This document shows positions 42,547-51,114 of a DNA stretch of 64,000 nt, in pieces (positions within the stretch are counted from its first letter, which is position 1; each line of letters opens with the position of its first letter). The notes under the pieces are model-generated. The model had not been told where the DNA came from. It saw only the letters and a program-made list of their open reading frames with translations, and made no database searches. This stretch comes from Streptomyces sp. CB02980 (GTDB lineage: Bacteria; Actinomycetota; Actinomycetes; Streptomycetales; Streptomycetaceae): NCBI RefSeq assembly GCF_014451325.2, contig NZ_JACSCH020000005.1, forward strand, positions 52,613-116,612, given 5' to 3'. The position numbers and the translations under genes were made by a program.

Positions 42547-43205
42547 GTCGTCGCCCCGCTCCCACCGGCCGCGGCGGCGTCCGCCTCGGCCGATTCCCGT
42601 CGTACGGTCACGACACGCTGGCCCAGCGTGACGGCGCTGCCGACGGCCACGATCCACAGCGCGATCGGCAGCAGGACCTCGACCCCGGGGACGCCGAACG
42701 TGTGCAGCCCGGCGAGGCCGGCCGCGACGAGCGAGATCACCAGGCGTTCGGCGCGTTCGATCAGACCGTTGACGGCGACGGGCAGGCCAATCGATTCACC
42801 TCGGGCCTTCGTGTACGACACGACCTGACCGCTCGCCAGGCAGAAGATCGCCACGGCGCACAGCACGTTGTCGTCGCCCTTGCCCGCGTACCAGAGCGCG
42901 AAGCCGCCGAAGATGGCGCCGTCGGCGACCCGGTCGAGCGTCGAGTCGAGGAAGGCGCCCCATCGGCTGGAGATCCCCGCCTGCCGGGCCATGTTGCCGT
43001 CGACGAGGTCGGAGAAGACGAAGAGGGTGATGACGATGGTGCCCCAGAAGAACTCCCCGCGCGGGAAGAAGACCAGTGCACCGGCCATCACTCCCGCCGT
43101 GCCGATGAGCGTGACCGCGTCGGGACTGACGCCCCTGCGGAGCAGAAACGCGGCGAACGGTGTGAGGACACGCGTAAAAAATGCACGCGCGTACTTGTTC
43201 AGCAT
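42543..43205 (-). CDS. phosphatidylinositol phosphate synthase (CDP-alcohol phosphotransferase)
   Basis: The enzyme joins CDP-diacylglycerol and inositol 3-phosphate to form PIP, the base of phosphatidylinositol mannosides. The 220-residue protein has six membrane helices and the CDP-alcohol motif DGNMARQAG followed by GAFLDSTLDRVADG, giving the D-G-x2-A-R-x8-G-x3-D-x3-D pattern. LNKYARAFFTRVLTPFAAFLL at the N-terminus is family-typical. It is the first gene of the leftward PIM cluster; a homologue is essential in mycobacteria. Confidence 0.94.
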   Translation of the reverse strand: MLNKYARAFFTRVLTPFAAFLLRRGVSPDAVTLIGTAGVMAGALVFFPRGEFFWGTIVITLFVFSDLVDGNMARQAGISSRWGAFLDSTLDRVADGAIFGGFALWYAGKGDDNVLCAVAIFCLASGQVVSYTKARGESIGLPVAVNGLIERAERLVISLVAAGLAGLHTFGVPGVEVLLPIALWIVAVGSAVTLGQRVVTVRRESAEADAAAAGGSGATT

Positions 43206-43480
43206 GGCCTTCCCGAGGTTCGGTGGGCCGCGCGGCCCCTACGACCACCGGCTCACCCATCGTAGCCACGCGCGCCCCGGCGTACGGGCGGCACCCGCCC
43301 CACCGCGTCCGCGTCCCCCGCGAGGGCCCTCCCCGTGTACGACGTATGGACGCCTCCTTGCGTCGGTGCAAAGCTCGAAGGACCACCGCGGGCACCCGCC
43401 GGAGCCGTACCGCGACACACCACTCCCCCGCGGCACCCGTCGTACCGGCGCACCGTGCGAGCAGTCGGGAGGAACACATC

Positions 43481-45676
43481 ATGGGTGACAAGGCGAACAC
43501 GGCCGCCGGAGCCGCCGGCAGGGCTTTGACGGCCGACCGGCCCACGGCCGTACGGAACGTGGTGCTGGTCGGCCACACCGGATCAGGCAAGACGACCCTG
43601 GTCGAGGCGCTCGCGCAGACGGCCGGGGCACTCAACCGGGCGGGCCGGGTCGAGGACGGCGGCACCGTCTCCGACTACGACGAGATCGAGCACCGCCAGC
43701 ATCGCTCCGTACAGCTCTCCCTCGTTCCGGTCGGCTGGGACGGGTACAAGATCAACCTCCTCGACACCCCCGGGTACGCCGACTTCGTCGGGGAGCTGAG
43801 GGCCGGTCTGCGCGCGGCGGACGCGGCCCTCTTCGTCGTCTCGGCCGCCCAGGAGGCCGACGCCGTCGCCGCCTCGACCCGGATGATCTGGGAGGAGTGC
43901 GCCGCCGTCGGCATGCCCCGCGCCATCGTCGTCACCCACCTCGACACCGCCCGCACCGACTTCGGCGAGCTCACCGAGGTCTGCGCCTCGCTCTTCGGCC
44001 GCGACGACCCGGACGCCGTCCTGCCCCTCTACCTCCCGGTGCGCGGCGAGGAGGGCGCCGACGGGCACGCGCCCGCGACCGGCCTGGTCGGCCTGCTCTC
44101 GGAGCGGATCTTCGACTACTCGACGGGGGTACGGCGGGAGAACCCGCCCGACGAGGGCCAGCGGGAGCTGATCGCGGAGGCCCGCGCCCGGCTGATCGAG
44201 GGGATCATCGCCGAGAGCGAGGACGAGACCCTGATGGACCGCTACCTCGGTGGCGAGTCGATCGACGTGAAGACGCTCGTCGACGACCTGGAGAAGGCCG
44301 TCGCCCGGGGCACCTTCCACCCGGTGCTCGCGGCCGCACCGGCCGCCGACGGCGGTACGCAGGGCCTGGGCACCCTCGAACTCCTGGAGCTCATCACCGG
44401 CGGCTTCCCGTCCCCCCTGGAGCACGAACCGCCCGCCGTGACCACCCCGGACGGGCAGCCCCGTCCGCCGATCACCTGCGACCCCGAAGGCCCGCTCGTC
44501 GCCGAGGTCGTGAAGACCGCCGCCGACCCCTATGTGGGCCGGGTCTCCCTGGTCCGGGTCTTCTCCGGCACCCTGCGTCCGGACGAGACCGTCCACGTCT
44601 CCGGTCACGGCCTGGCCGACCGGGGGCACGAGGACCACGACGTCGACGAGCGGATCGGCGGCCTCACCTCTCCCTTCGGCAAGCAGCAGCGGCCCATGGC
44701 GCACTGCATCGCCGGGGACCTCGCCTGTGTGGCCCGGCTGGGGCGCGCCGAGACCGGCGACACGATCTCCGCGAAGGACGATCCGCTGCTGATGGAGCCC
44801 TGGAGCATGCCGGAGCCGCTGCTCCCGCTGGCCGTCCAGGCCCATGGGAAGGCCGACGAGGACCGGCTCTCGCAGGGCCTCGCCCGGCTGGTCGCCGAGG
44901 ACCCCACGCTGCGCCTCGAACAGAACCAGGACACCCGGCAGGTGGTCCTGTGGTGCCTGGGCGAGGCCCACCAGGACGTCGTCCTCGAACGCCTCCGCGG
45001 CCGGTACGGGGTCCAGGTCGACGCCGTGCCGTACAAGGTGTCGCTGCGCGAGACCTTCGGCGGCGCCTCGGCGGGCCGGGGCCGGCACGTCAAACAGTCC
45101 GGCGGCCACGGCCAGTACGCCATCTGCGAGATCGAGGTGGAGCCGCTCCCGCCGGGCAGCGGCATCGAGTTCGTCGACAAGGTGGTCGGCGGCGCGGTCC
45201 CCCGGCAGTTCATCCCCTCCGTCGAGAAGGGGGTACGGTCCCAGGCCGCACGCGGCGTCGCCGCCGGCTATCCGCTCGTCGACATCCGGGTCACCCTCAA
45301 GGACGGCAAGGCCCATTCGGTGGACTCCTCCGACGCCGCGTTCCAGACGGCCGGGGCGCTCGCGCTGCGCGAGGCGGCGGCCGAGGTCGCCGTCCACCTC
45401 CTGGAGCCGGTCGCCGAGGTCCAGGTCCTGGTGCCCGACGAGTACGTCGGTCCCGTGATGAGCGATCTGTCGGGGCGGCGGGGCCGGGTCGTCGGCACCG
45501 ACCAGGCCGGTCCCGGACGGACCCTGGTCCGGGCCGAGGTGCCGGAGATCGAGATCGGGCGGTACGCGATCGATCTGCGCTCCGTGTCGCACGGCACCGG
45601 ACGGTTCGACCGTGCGTACGCCCGGCACGAGCCGATGCCTCCGCACCTCGCCGAGAAGGTCCGCGAACAGGCCTGA
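43481..45676 (+). CDS. elongation factor G-like GTPase (EF-G2 type)
   Basis: The 731-residue protein has the five-domain EF-G layout: P-loop GHTGSGKTTLVEAL near 30, LLDTPGYADFVGELRAGLRAADAAL, THLD as G4, then the domain II barrel and the C-terminal domains III-V (GRGRHVKQSGGHGQYAICEIEVEPL). It differs from canonical EF-G in its switch I and is a paralogue, since the normal fusA is expected in the str operon elsewhere. Its role is not known; ribosome recycling or specialised translocation are possible. Start ATG at 43481 has GGGAGGA upstream. The gene is rightward with a hairpin terminator. Confidence 0.9.
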   Translation: MGDKANTAAGAAGRALTADRPTAVRNVVLVGHTGSGKTTLVEALAQTAGALNRAGRVEDGGTVSDYDEIEHRQHRSVQLSLVPVGWDGYKINLLDTPGYADFVGELRAGLRAADAALFVVSAAQEADAVAASTRMIWEECAAVGMPRAIVVTHLDTARTDFGELTEVCASLFGRDDPDAVLPLYLPVRGEEGADGHAPATGLVGLLSERIFDYSTGVRRENPPDEGQRELIAEARARLIEGIIAESEDETLMDRYLGGESIDVKTLVDDLEKAVARGTFHPVLAAAPAADGGTQGLGTLELLELITGGFPSPLEHEPPAVTTPDGQPRPPITCDPEGPLVAEVVKTAADPYVGRVSLVRVFSGTLRPDETVHVSGHGLADRGHEDHDVDERIGGLTSPFGKQQRPMAHCIAGDLACVARLGRAETGDTISAKDDPLLMEPWSMPEPLLPLAVQAHGKADEDRLSQGLARLVAEDPTLRLEQNQDTRQVVLWCLGEAHQDVVLERLRGRYGVQVDAVPYKVSLRETFGGASAGRGRHVKQSGGHGQYAICEIEVEPLPPGSGIEFVDKVVGGAVPRQFIPSVEKGVRSQAARGVAAGYPLVDIRVTLKDGKAHSVDSSDAAFQTAGALALREAAAEVAVHLLEPVAEVQVLVPDEYVGPVMSDLSGRRGRVVGTDQAGPGRTLVRAEVPEIEIGRYAIDLRSVSHGTGRFDRAYARHEPMPPHLAEKVREQA

Positions 45677-45720
45677 AAGGGCGCCTGGTTGAGGGAGTGA
45701 CACCGGAGTGACAGCGGTGA

Positions 45721-45750
45721 ACGTTCGCCCGGCACATGTCGGGCGAACGT
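45721..45750 (+). terminator. terminator of the EF-G2 gene
   Basis: A 12-bp stem (45721-45732 with 45739-45750, one G-T pair) with a 6-nt loop lies 45 nt past the stop. Confidence 0.8.
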
Positions 45751-45885
45751 CATTCGGCCTCGATGTCCACAGGCGGTGACGCACACGACGCCACCCGGTT
45801 ACGCTGTGGTGCCCAGCTCAGAAGGTGTGCGGGGCGCGGCAGTTGGGAACAGCCCGCACAGGTAACCGCGGCGATGGGGGCGGCA

Positions 45886-47532
45886 GTGGCGATCGATGGC
45901 TTCGGACCCGGGGCGCAGGTCCCCCTCATGGGCACGGGCGGCGGTACGGGGGCGACGAACGCGCTCGCGTCCGCCGCGTACCGCGACAGCCCGCTCGACA
46001 CGATCCAGCAGGCCGACAACGACCTCTACAAGACGACGCTCAAGGCCGGGAAATGGGAGAAGCTCTTCCGCCCCGACCTCGGCGAGGCCTTCTCCCGCGC
46101 GGTCCAGGTCCGCATGCTCGGCGGCGGCCGCAAGGCACTCATCCAGTCCTTCGGCGCCGAGCCGCAGCCGGTCGTCGAGCACTGCCTCGCGGCCACCCAC
46201 ATCCGCCGCCGGCGCGATGCCCAGCTGACCCTGGTCACCTTCGTCTGCGGCATCCTCTTCCTGCCCGGCCTGCTGCTCTGGCTCGGCGTCATCCAGCTGC
46301 GCCGCCTCGCCGCCGGCTCCGAGAACAAGCGGACGAGCGTCGTCGGCACCGTCCTGCTGTGGGCGGCGGGGATCTTCGCCGTGCTGGTGCTGCTCAAGCT
46401 GCCCCTCGACGGGATCCTGCCGAACTATCTGCGCGCCATGCTCGTGGCCCCGGTCATCGGCTGGTTCCTGGCCCGCCGGATCTGCGACCGGTCCGCCGTC
46501 GACCTGCGGGAGCGCTGGACGGGTCTGCTCAGCGGCGGTGGCGCGGGGCCCCAGGTCCCCAAGTCCGTTCCGCAGGACCCCGGCGAGAAGTCGGCGGAGG
46601 AGCTCCGGCTGAACCTGGAGAAGCTCTCGGCCGAGCAGCAGTCCAACATCGCGTTCTACGCCGGGCCCAAGGGCATCCTCGGTCTGGGCACCCGCTGGGG
46701 CAGCTGGACCCTCGCCGAGGAACTCCTCCCCGTGGCCGGCCGGGAGATCCACGACTTCCGCGCCTGGGACGTCATCCGCAAGATCCACGACCAGCTCGCG
46801 CTCCTGGAGCGCGGCTCCCTCAAGACCGGTTTCCCGAAGCCCACCGTCAAGCACTGGGTCGTCTCCGCCGTCGGCGAGGGCGCCGACGAGGTCACGCGGC
46901 CCGAGGGCGACACCATCGTCCACTTCCAGGTCAAGCCGCACGAGATACAGCGCATCTGCAACGACCAGCAGTTCGGCGCCGGCAACCGCCACTACCTCGG
47001 CGTGCAGTTCACCCTCTGGGACGGGAACCTCGTCCTCACCATGATGGTCACGGTGACCTCGCTCCACCACACGCTCAGGATCGAGGTCACCGGTCACGCG
47101 CTCGGCCCCGTGCACGGCCTGTTCACCACGAAGCCGAAGGCCAAGACCAAGGAGGTCTCGAAGGCGGTCCGCTTCTGGGAGACGAAGGAGATCCAGCAGC
47201 CGCTGCTCACCACCGACGACATCGTCCGGCTGGCGGTGCGCGCCCCGCTCACCTGGTACCCGCCGGTCCTGGAGTTCCTCGGCGGCAAGATGGTGCTGCC
47301 CGAGCCCTTCGGACTGCGGCACGTCTGGGCCGGTCCGCTCTGGAAGAACCGCTTCATGGCCGACGACGCCATAAGGATGGCGACGCCGGTGCTGCGCGCT
47401 GTCCACTCCGCGACCCTGAAGTTCCTCGACGAGCACAACGTGGACACGGAGCGCTTCACCAACCGCTCGCTGGTCCTCAGCGGCGGCATCCAGGAGCCCG
47501 GCCCCAAGAAGGCCGACGTCTACGACGCGTGA
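45886..47532 (+). CDS. conserved membrane protein of unknown function
   Basis: The 548-residue protein (GTG at 45886; the ATG at 45874 is an alternative four codons upstream) has a cytoplasmic N-terminus, two membrane hairpins near residues 120-150 (LTLVTFVCGILFLPGLLLWLGVI) and 155-210 (VVGTVLLWAAGIFAVLVLL...AMLVAPVIGWFLA), and a large soluble part with GRDIHDFR-like (GREIHDFRAWDV), DTIVHFQVKPHEIQ and HYLGVQFTLWDGNLVLTMMVTV. I recognise no catalytic motif and no named domain. It follows the EF-G2 gene, after a hairpin, and precedes a convergent HIT gene. Confidence 0.75.
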   Translation: MAIDGFGPGAQVPLMGTGGGTGATNALASAAYRDSPLDTIQQADNDLYKTTLKAGKWEKLFRPDLGEAFSRAVQVRMLGGGRKALIQSFGAEPQPVVEHCLAATHIRRRRDAQLTLVTFVCGILFLPGLLLWLGVIQLRRLAAGSENKRTSVVGTVLLWAAGIFAVLVLLKLPLDGILPNYLRAMLVAPVIGWFLARRICDRSAVDLRERWTGLLSGGGAGPQVPKSVPQDPGEKSAEELRLNLEKLSAEQQSNIAFYAGPKGILGLGTRWGSWTLAEELLPVAGREIHDFRAWDVIRKIHDQLALLERGSLKTGFPKPTVKHWVVSAVGEGADEVTRPEGDTIVHFQVKPHEIQRICNDQQFGAGNRHYLGVQFTLWDGNLVLTMMVTVTSLHHTLRIEVTGHALGPVHGLFTTKPKAKTKEVSKAVRFWETKEIQQPLLTTDDIVRLAVRAPLTWYPPVLEFLGGKMVLPEPFGLRHVWAGPLWKNRFMADDAIRMATPVLRAVHSATLKFLDEHNVDTERFTNRSLVLSGGIQEPGPKKADVYDA

Positions 47533-47573
47533 CGGGGCCGTACGCGAGGGGCCGGGCGACGGCCTTGACCGGT

Positions 47574-47627
47574 CCGTACGGCGAAGGGCCCGGGTCCACT
47601 CCTGTGGCCCGGGCCCTTCGCGTACGG
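47574..47627. terminator. long terminator shared by the membrane-protein gene and the HIT gene
   Basis: A stem of about 24 bp (47574-47599 with 47604-47627, one bulge) fills the gap between these convergent genes, ending 1 nt before the HIT stop codon. Confidence 0.9.
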
Positions 47628-47628
47628 A

Positions 47629-48180
47629 TCAGATGGTGGCCGGCCAGGCGTCGGCCAGCATCTTCCGGGTGTCCGCGAGGAGCTGCGGCAGCACCTTGGT
47701 GTGCCCGACGACCGGCATGAAGTTGGTGTCCCCGCCCCAGCGCGGCACCACGTGCTGGTGCAGATGGGCGGCGATCCCGGCGCCCGCGACGGCGCCCTGG
47801 TTCATGCCGATGTTGAAGCCGTGCGCGCCGGAGGCCGCCCGCAGCGCGACCATGGCGCGCTTGGTGAAGTCGGCGAGCTCCGCCGTCTCCGCCGCGTCCA
47901 GATCCGTGTAGTCGGCGACGTGACGGTAGGGGACGACCATGAGGTGACCGCCGTTGTACGGGTACAGGTTGAGGACCGTGTACACGCTCTGGCCCCGGGC
48001 GATCACCAGCCCGTCCTCGTCCGACTTCGACGGAATCGAGCAGAACGGACAGCCGTCCTCGGCGCCCGGCCCGGTCGGCTTGTTCTCGCCCTGGATGTAC
48101 GCCATCCGATGAGGCGTCCACAGGCGCTGGAACGCGTCCCGCGTCCCCACTCCGATCTGCTGCTCCGGCTCAGTCGTCAT
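47629..48180 (-). CDS. HIT-family hydrolase
   Basis: HIT proteins hydrolyse or transfer nucleoside monophosphates. The 183-residue protein has a Zn-ribbon-like CPFCSIPSK, NLYPYNGGHLMVVPYRHV, NIGMNQGAVAGAGIAAHLHQHVVPRWGGD with the HxHxH triad near residue 136. It looks like a diadenosine-polyphosphate phosphorylase-type HIT protein of Actinobacteria. I chose the ATG at 48180 (MTTEPEQQIG); ATG at 48192 is also possible. It is encoded leftward and divergent from the channel gene (77 nt). Confidence 0.92.
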   Translation of the reverse strand: MTTEPEQQIGVGTRDAFQRLWTPHRMAYIQGENKPTGPGAEDGCPFCSIPSKSDEDGLVIARGQSVYTVLNLYPYNGGHLMVVPYRHVADYTDLDAAETAELADFTKRAMVALRAASGAHGFNIGMNQGAVAGAGIAAHLHQHVVPRWGGDTNFMPVVGHTKVLPQLLADTRKMLADAWPATI

Positions 48181-48257
48181 GCTGTGCAGCATATTGCGTC
48201 GCCCGTTCGGAACGTGTCGCCGGGGCAGAAGATCCATGCAGCGGCCATGCTGATCCG

Positions 48258-48971
48258 ATGAGCGACAGGTCACCGAACCCGCCCCGGCTGGAACGCTGGG
48301 ATCGCCGTATGGAGGCACCGCTCGCCGTGGCCTCCGTGGTCTACCTGGCCGGCTACGCGGTCCGCGTCCTCGCCCATCGCCACCTCTCCCAGGGCTGGCT
48401 CGACCTCATTCTCGTGGCCACCCTCGCCTCCTGGGCCCTCTTCGTCGCGGACTACGGGGTACGGCTCCGGCTCAGCGGCCTCGGCCCGCTCCGCTTCCTC
48501 CGCACCCATCTCCTCGACACGGTGGTCGTGATCCTGCCGCTGCTGCGGCCGGTGCGGATGGTCAACATCTACAACCAGATCCAACGCCGCCACGACCAGC
48601 CGCGGCTCGGCCTCTACGCGCGCGTGATGGTCTACTCCGGCCTCACCGTGGCCCTGCTCGGCTTCGCGGGCGCGCTCACCGTCTACCGGTACGAGGCGGA
48701 CGCCCCCGGCGCCACGATCGTCACCTTCGGCGACTCGGTGTGGTGGACGTGCGCCACGCTCGCGACGGTGGGGTACGGGGACGTGGTGCCGGTGACGCCC
48801 ATCGGCAGAGTGGTGGCGGTGGGCGTGATGGCCTGCGGCCTCGCCCTGCTCGGCGCGGTGACGGGTTCGTTCTCGTCCTGGCTGATCCAGGCGTTCAGAC
48901 GGGAGGACGAGAAGGACGAGGGGACGGGGGAAGGGGGAAGGCCCCCGGGGGATTCCCCGGGGGCCTCCTGA
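48258..48971 (+). CDS. potassium channel protein with TVGYGD filter
   Basis: The 237-residue protein has about six membrane segments of the voltage-gated-like type (LAVASVVYLAGYAVRVLA; LDLILVATLASWALFVADYGVRLRL; a positively spaced LLRPVRMVNIYNQIQRR resembling an S4 edge; VYSGLTVALLGFAGALTVY), a pore helix FGDSVWWTCATLATVGYGD with the selectivity filter, and the last helix. No C-terminal RCK or ligand-binding domain is present; the tail is short and charged. It should conduct K+. The last 30 nt of the coding sequence form a strong hairpin that doubles as the thrS terminator. Confidence 0.88.
   Translation: MSDRSPNPPRLERWDRRMEAPLAVASVVYLAGYAVRVLAHRHLSQGWLDLILVATLASWALFVADYGVRLRLSGLGPLRFLRTHLLDTVVVILPLLRPVRMVNIYNQIQRRHDQPRLGLYARVMVYSGLTVALLGFAGALTVYRYEADAPGATIVTFGDSVWWTCATLATVGYGDVVPVTPIGRVVAVGVMACGLALLGAVTGSFSSWLIQAFRREDEKDEGTGEGGRPPGDSPGAS
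48939..48966 (-). terminator. terminator of thrS, inside the 3' end of the channel gene
   Basis: AGGCCCCCGGGG (48939-48950) pairs with CCCCGGGGGCCT (48955-48966). It lies 22 nt past the thrS stop at 48988, but within the last codons of the channel gene (stop 48971). Termination of the channel transcript beyond its own stop must occur elsewhere or in the same hairpin. Confidence 0.75.
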
Positions 48972-48987
48972 ACTCGCTCCGGAGTCG

Positions 48988-50964
48988 TCAGACCTGGACG
49001 CGGTCCTCGACGATCTTGGCGATCTTGGCGATGGCCTCGTCGACGGGGATGCCGTTCTCCTGCGAACCGTCGCGGTAGCGGAAGGAGACAGCGCCGGCGG
49101 CCATGTCCTCGTCACCCGCGATGATCATGAACGGGACCTTCTGCTTCTGCGCGTTGCGGATCTTCTTCTGCATCCGGTCCGAGGACGAGTCCACGTCCAC
49201 CCGCAGCCCCTGCTTCTTCGCCTTGGCGGCGAACTCGTGCAGGTAGTCGACGTGCGCGTCGCCGATCGGGATGCCGGTCGCCTGGACCGGGGCCAGCCAC
49301 GGCGGCATCGCGCCCGCGTAGTGCTCGAGGAGCACCGCGAAGAAGCGCTCGATCGAGCCGAACAGCGCGCGGTGGATCATGACCGGGCGCTGCTTGGTGC
49401 CGTCCGGGGCGGTGTACTCCAGGTCGAAGCGCTCCGGCAGGTTGAAGTCGAGCTGCACGGTCGACATCTGCCAGGTACGGCCGATGGCGTCGCGCGCCTG
49501 CACCGAGATCTTCGGGCCGTAGAACGCGGCACCGCCCGGGTCGGGGGTCAGCGGGAGGCCCTGCTTCTCGGCGACCTGCTGGAGGACCGCGGTGGCCTCC
49601 TCCCAGATCTCGTCCGAGCCGACGAACTTCTCCGGGTCCTTGGTGGACAGCTCCAGGTAGAAGTCGGTCAGACCGTAGTCGCGCAGCAGGTTCAGGACGA
49701 AGGTGAGGGTCTTGTCGAGCTCCTCCGCCATCTGCTCCTTGGTGCAGTAGATGTGCGCGTCGTCCTGGGTGAAGCCGCGGGCCCGGGTCAGGCCGTGCAC
49801 GACACCCGACTTCTCGTACCGGTACACGGTGCCGAACTCGAACAGGCGCAGCGGCAGTTCACGGTACGAACGGCCGCGCGCGTCGAAGATCAGGTTGTGC
49901 ATCGGGCAGTTCATGGGCTTGAGGTAGTAGTCCACGCCCTCGTCGAGCTGCATGGGGGGGTACATGCCCTCGGCGTACCAGTCGAGGTGACCCGACTTCT
50001 CGAACAGCTTGCCCTTGGTGGCGTGCGGCGAGTAGACGAACTCGTAGCCCTCCTCCTCGTGGCGCTTGCGCGAGTAGTCCTCCATGACCCGGCGGATGAT
50101 GCCGCCCTTGGGGTGGAAGACGGCGAGGCCGGAGCCGATCTCGTCCGGGATGGAGAAGAGGTCAAGCTCGTTGCCCAGCTTGCGGTGGTCGCGCTTCTCG
50201 GCCTCGGCGAGGAAGTCGAGGTGGGCCTTCAGCTCGTCCTTCGACGGCCAGGCGGTGCCGTAGATGCGCTGGAGCATCGGGTTCTTCTCGCTGCCGCGCC
50301 AGTAGGCGGCGGCGTTGCGCATCAGCTTGAACGCCGGGATGTTCCGGGTGGTGGGCAGGTGGGGACCGCGGCAGAGGTCCTTCCAGCACAGGTCGCCGGT
50401 CTTGGCGTCGATGTTGTCGTAGATGGTCAGCTCGCCGCCGCCCACCTCGACGTTCGCGCCGTCGTCGGTCGACGCGGAGCCCTTGATGCCGATGAGCTCC
50501 AGCTTGTACGGCTCGTCCGCCAGCTCGGCGCGGGCGTCCTCGTCGGTCACCACACGGCGGGCGAAACGCTGGCCGCGCTTCTGGATCTCCTGCATCTTCT
50601 TCTCGATGACCTTGAGGTCCTCGGGAGTGAAGGGCTTCTCGACGTCGAAGTCGTAGTAGAAGCCGTCCCGCACCGGCGGGCCGATGCCCAGCTTGGCCTC
50701 GGGGAAGAGCTCCTGCACGGCCTGGGCCATGACGTGCGCGGTCGAGTGGCGCAGGATGTCGAGACCGTCCGGGGAGGAGATCTCGACGCCCTCGACGACG
50801 TCGCCGTCGGAGAGCTCGTACGACAGGTCCTTCAGCTCGCCGGCCACGCGGGCGGCGATGATGGTGCGGTCGTCGGCGAACAGGGCGCCGGCGGTGGTGC
50901 CCGCGCTCACCGCCCTCTCCTCTGCTTCCGAGGCGGACTGGACGGTCACACGGACTTCAGACAC
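48988..50964 (-). CDS. thrS: threonyl-tRNA synthetase
   Basis: ThrRS charges tRNA-Thr and edits Ser mischarging. The 658-residue protein has an N-terminal TGS domain, the editing domain with [11 protein letters not shown] and LCRGPHLP, the class II core with motif 2 KPMNCPMHN and [14 protein letters not shown], Zn ligands, and the C-terminal anticodon domain. I chose the GTG at 50964 because GGAG at 50970-50973 lies 6 nt away and the start becomes [10 protein letters not shown], normal family length; an ATG at 50979 has no ribosome-binding site. Transcription ends in the hairpin at 48939. Confidence 0.96.
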   Translation of the reverse strand: MSEVRVTVQSASEAEERAVSAGTTAGALFADDRTIIAARVAGELKDLSYELSDGDVVEGVEISSPDGLDILRHSTAHVMAQAVQELFPEAKLGIGPPVRDGFYYDFDVEKPFTPEDLKVIEKKMQEIQKRGQRFARRVVTDEDARAELADEPYKLELIGIKGSASTDDGANVEVGGGELTIYDNIDAKTGDLCWKDLCRGPHLPTTRNIPAFKLMRNAAAYWRGSEKNPMLQRIYGTAWPSKDELKAHLDFLAEAEKRDHRKLGNELDLFSIPDEIGSGLAVFHPKGGIIRRVMEDYSRKRHEEEGYEFVYSPHATKGKLFEKSGHLDWYAEGMYPPMQLDEGVDYYLKPMNCPMHNLIFDARGRSYRELPLRLFEFGTVYRYEKSGVVHGLTRARGFTQDDAHIYCTKEQMAEELDKTLTFVLNLLRDYGLTDFYLELSTKDPEKFVGSDEIWEEATAVLQQVAEKQGLPLTPDPGGAAFYGPKISVQARDAIGRTWQMSTVQLDFNLPERFDLEYTAPDGTKQRPVMIHRALFGSIERFFAVLLEHYAGAMPPWLAPVQATGIPIGDAHVDYLHEFAAKAKKQGLRVDVDSSSDRMQKKIRNAQKQKVPFMIIAGDEDMAAGAVSFRYRDGSQENGIPVDEAIAKIAKIVEDRVQV

Positions 50965-51114
50965 AGGTACTCCGTACATAGGGGCGCAAGCAGACACGAG
51001 GTGCCGGCGCCGGCGGTGCGCGACAGGTACGAGGTGCCGCGCACGGCCGATCCTACCGAGGCCACCGGGCCGCCCGCGAAACGGTTTCCCGCCCGCCGGG
51101 CCCCGCCGCGCGCC

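Noticed and set aside
50965..50997. Upstream starts for thrS
   Set aside because: The GTG at 50964 has GGAG at 6 nt and gives the normal 658-residue length. The upstream codons are not conserved in character.
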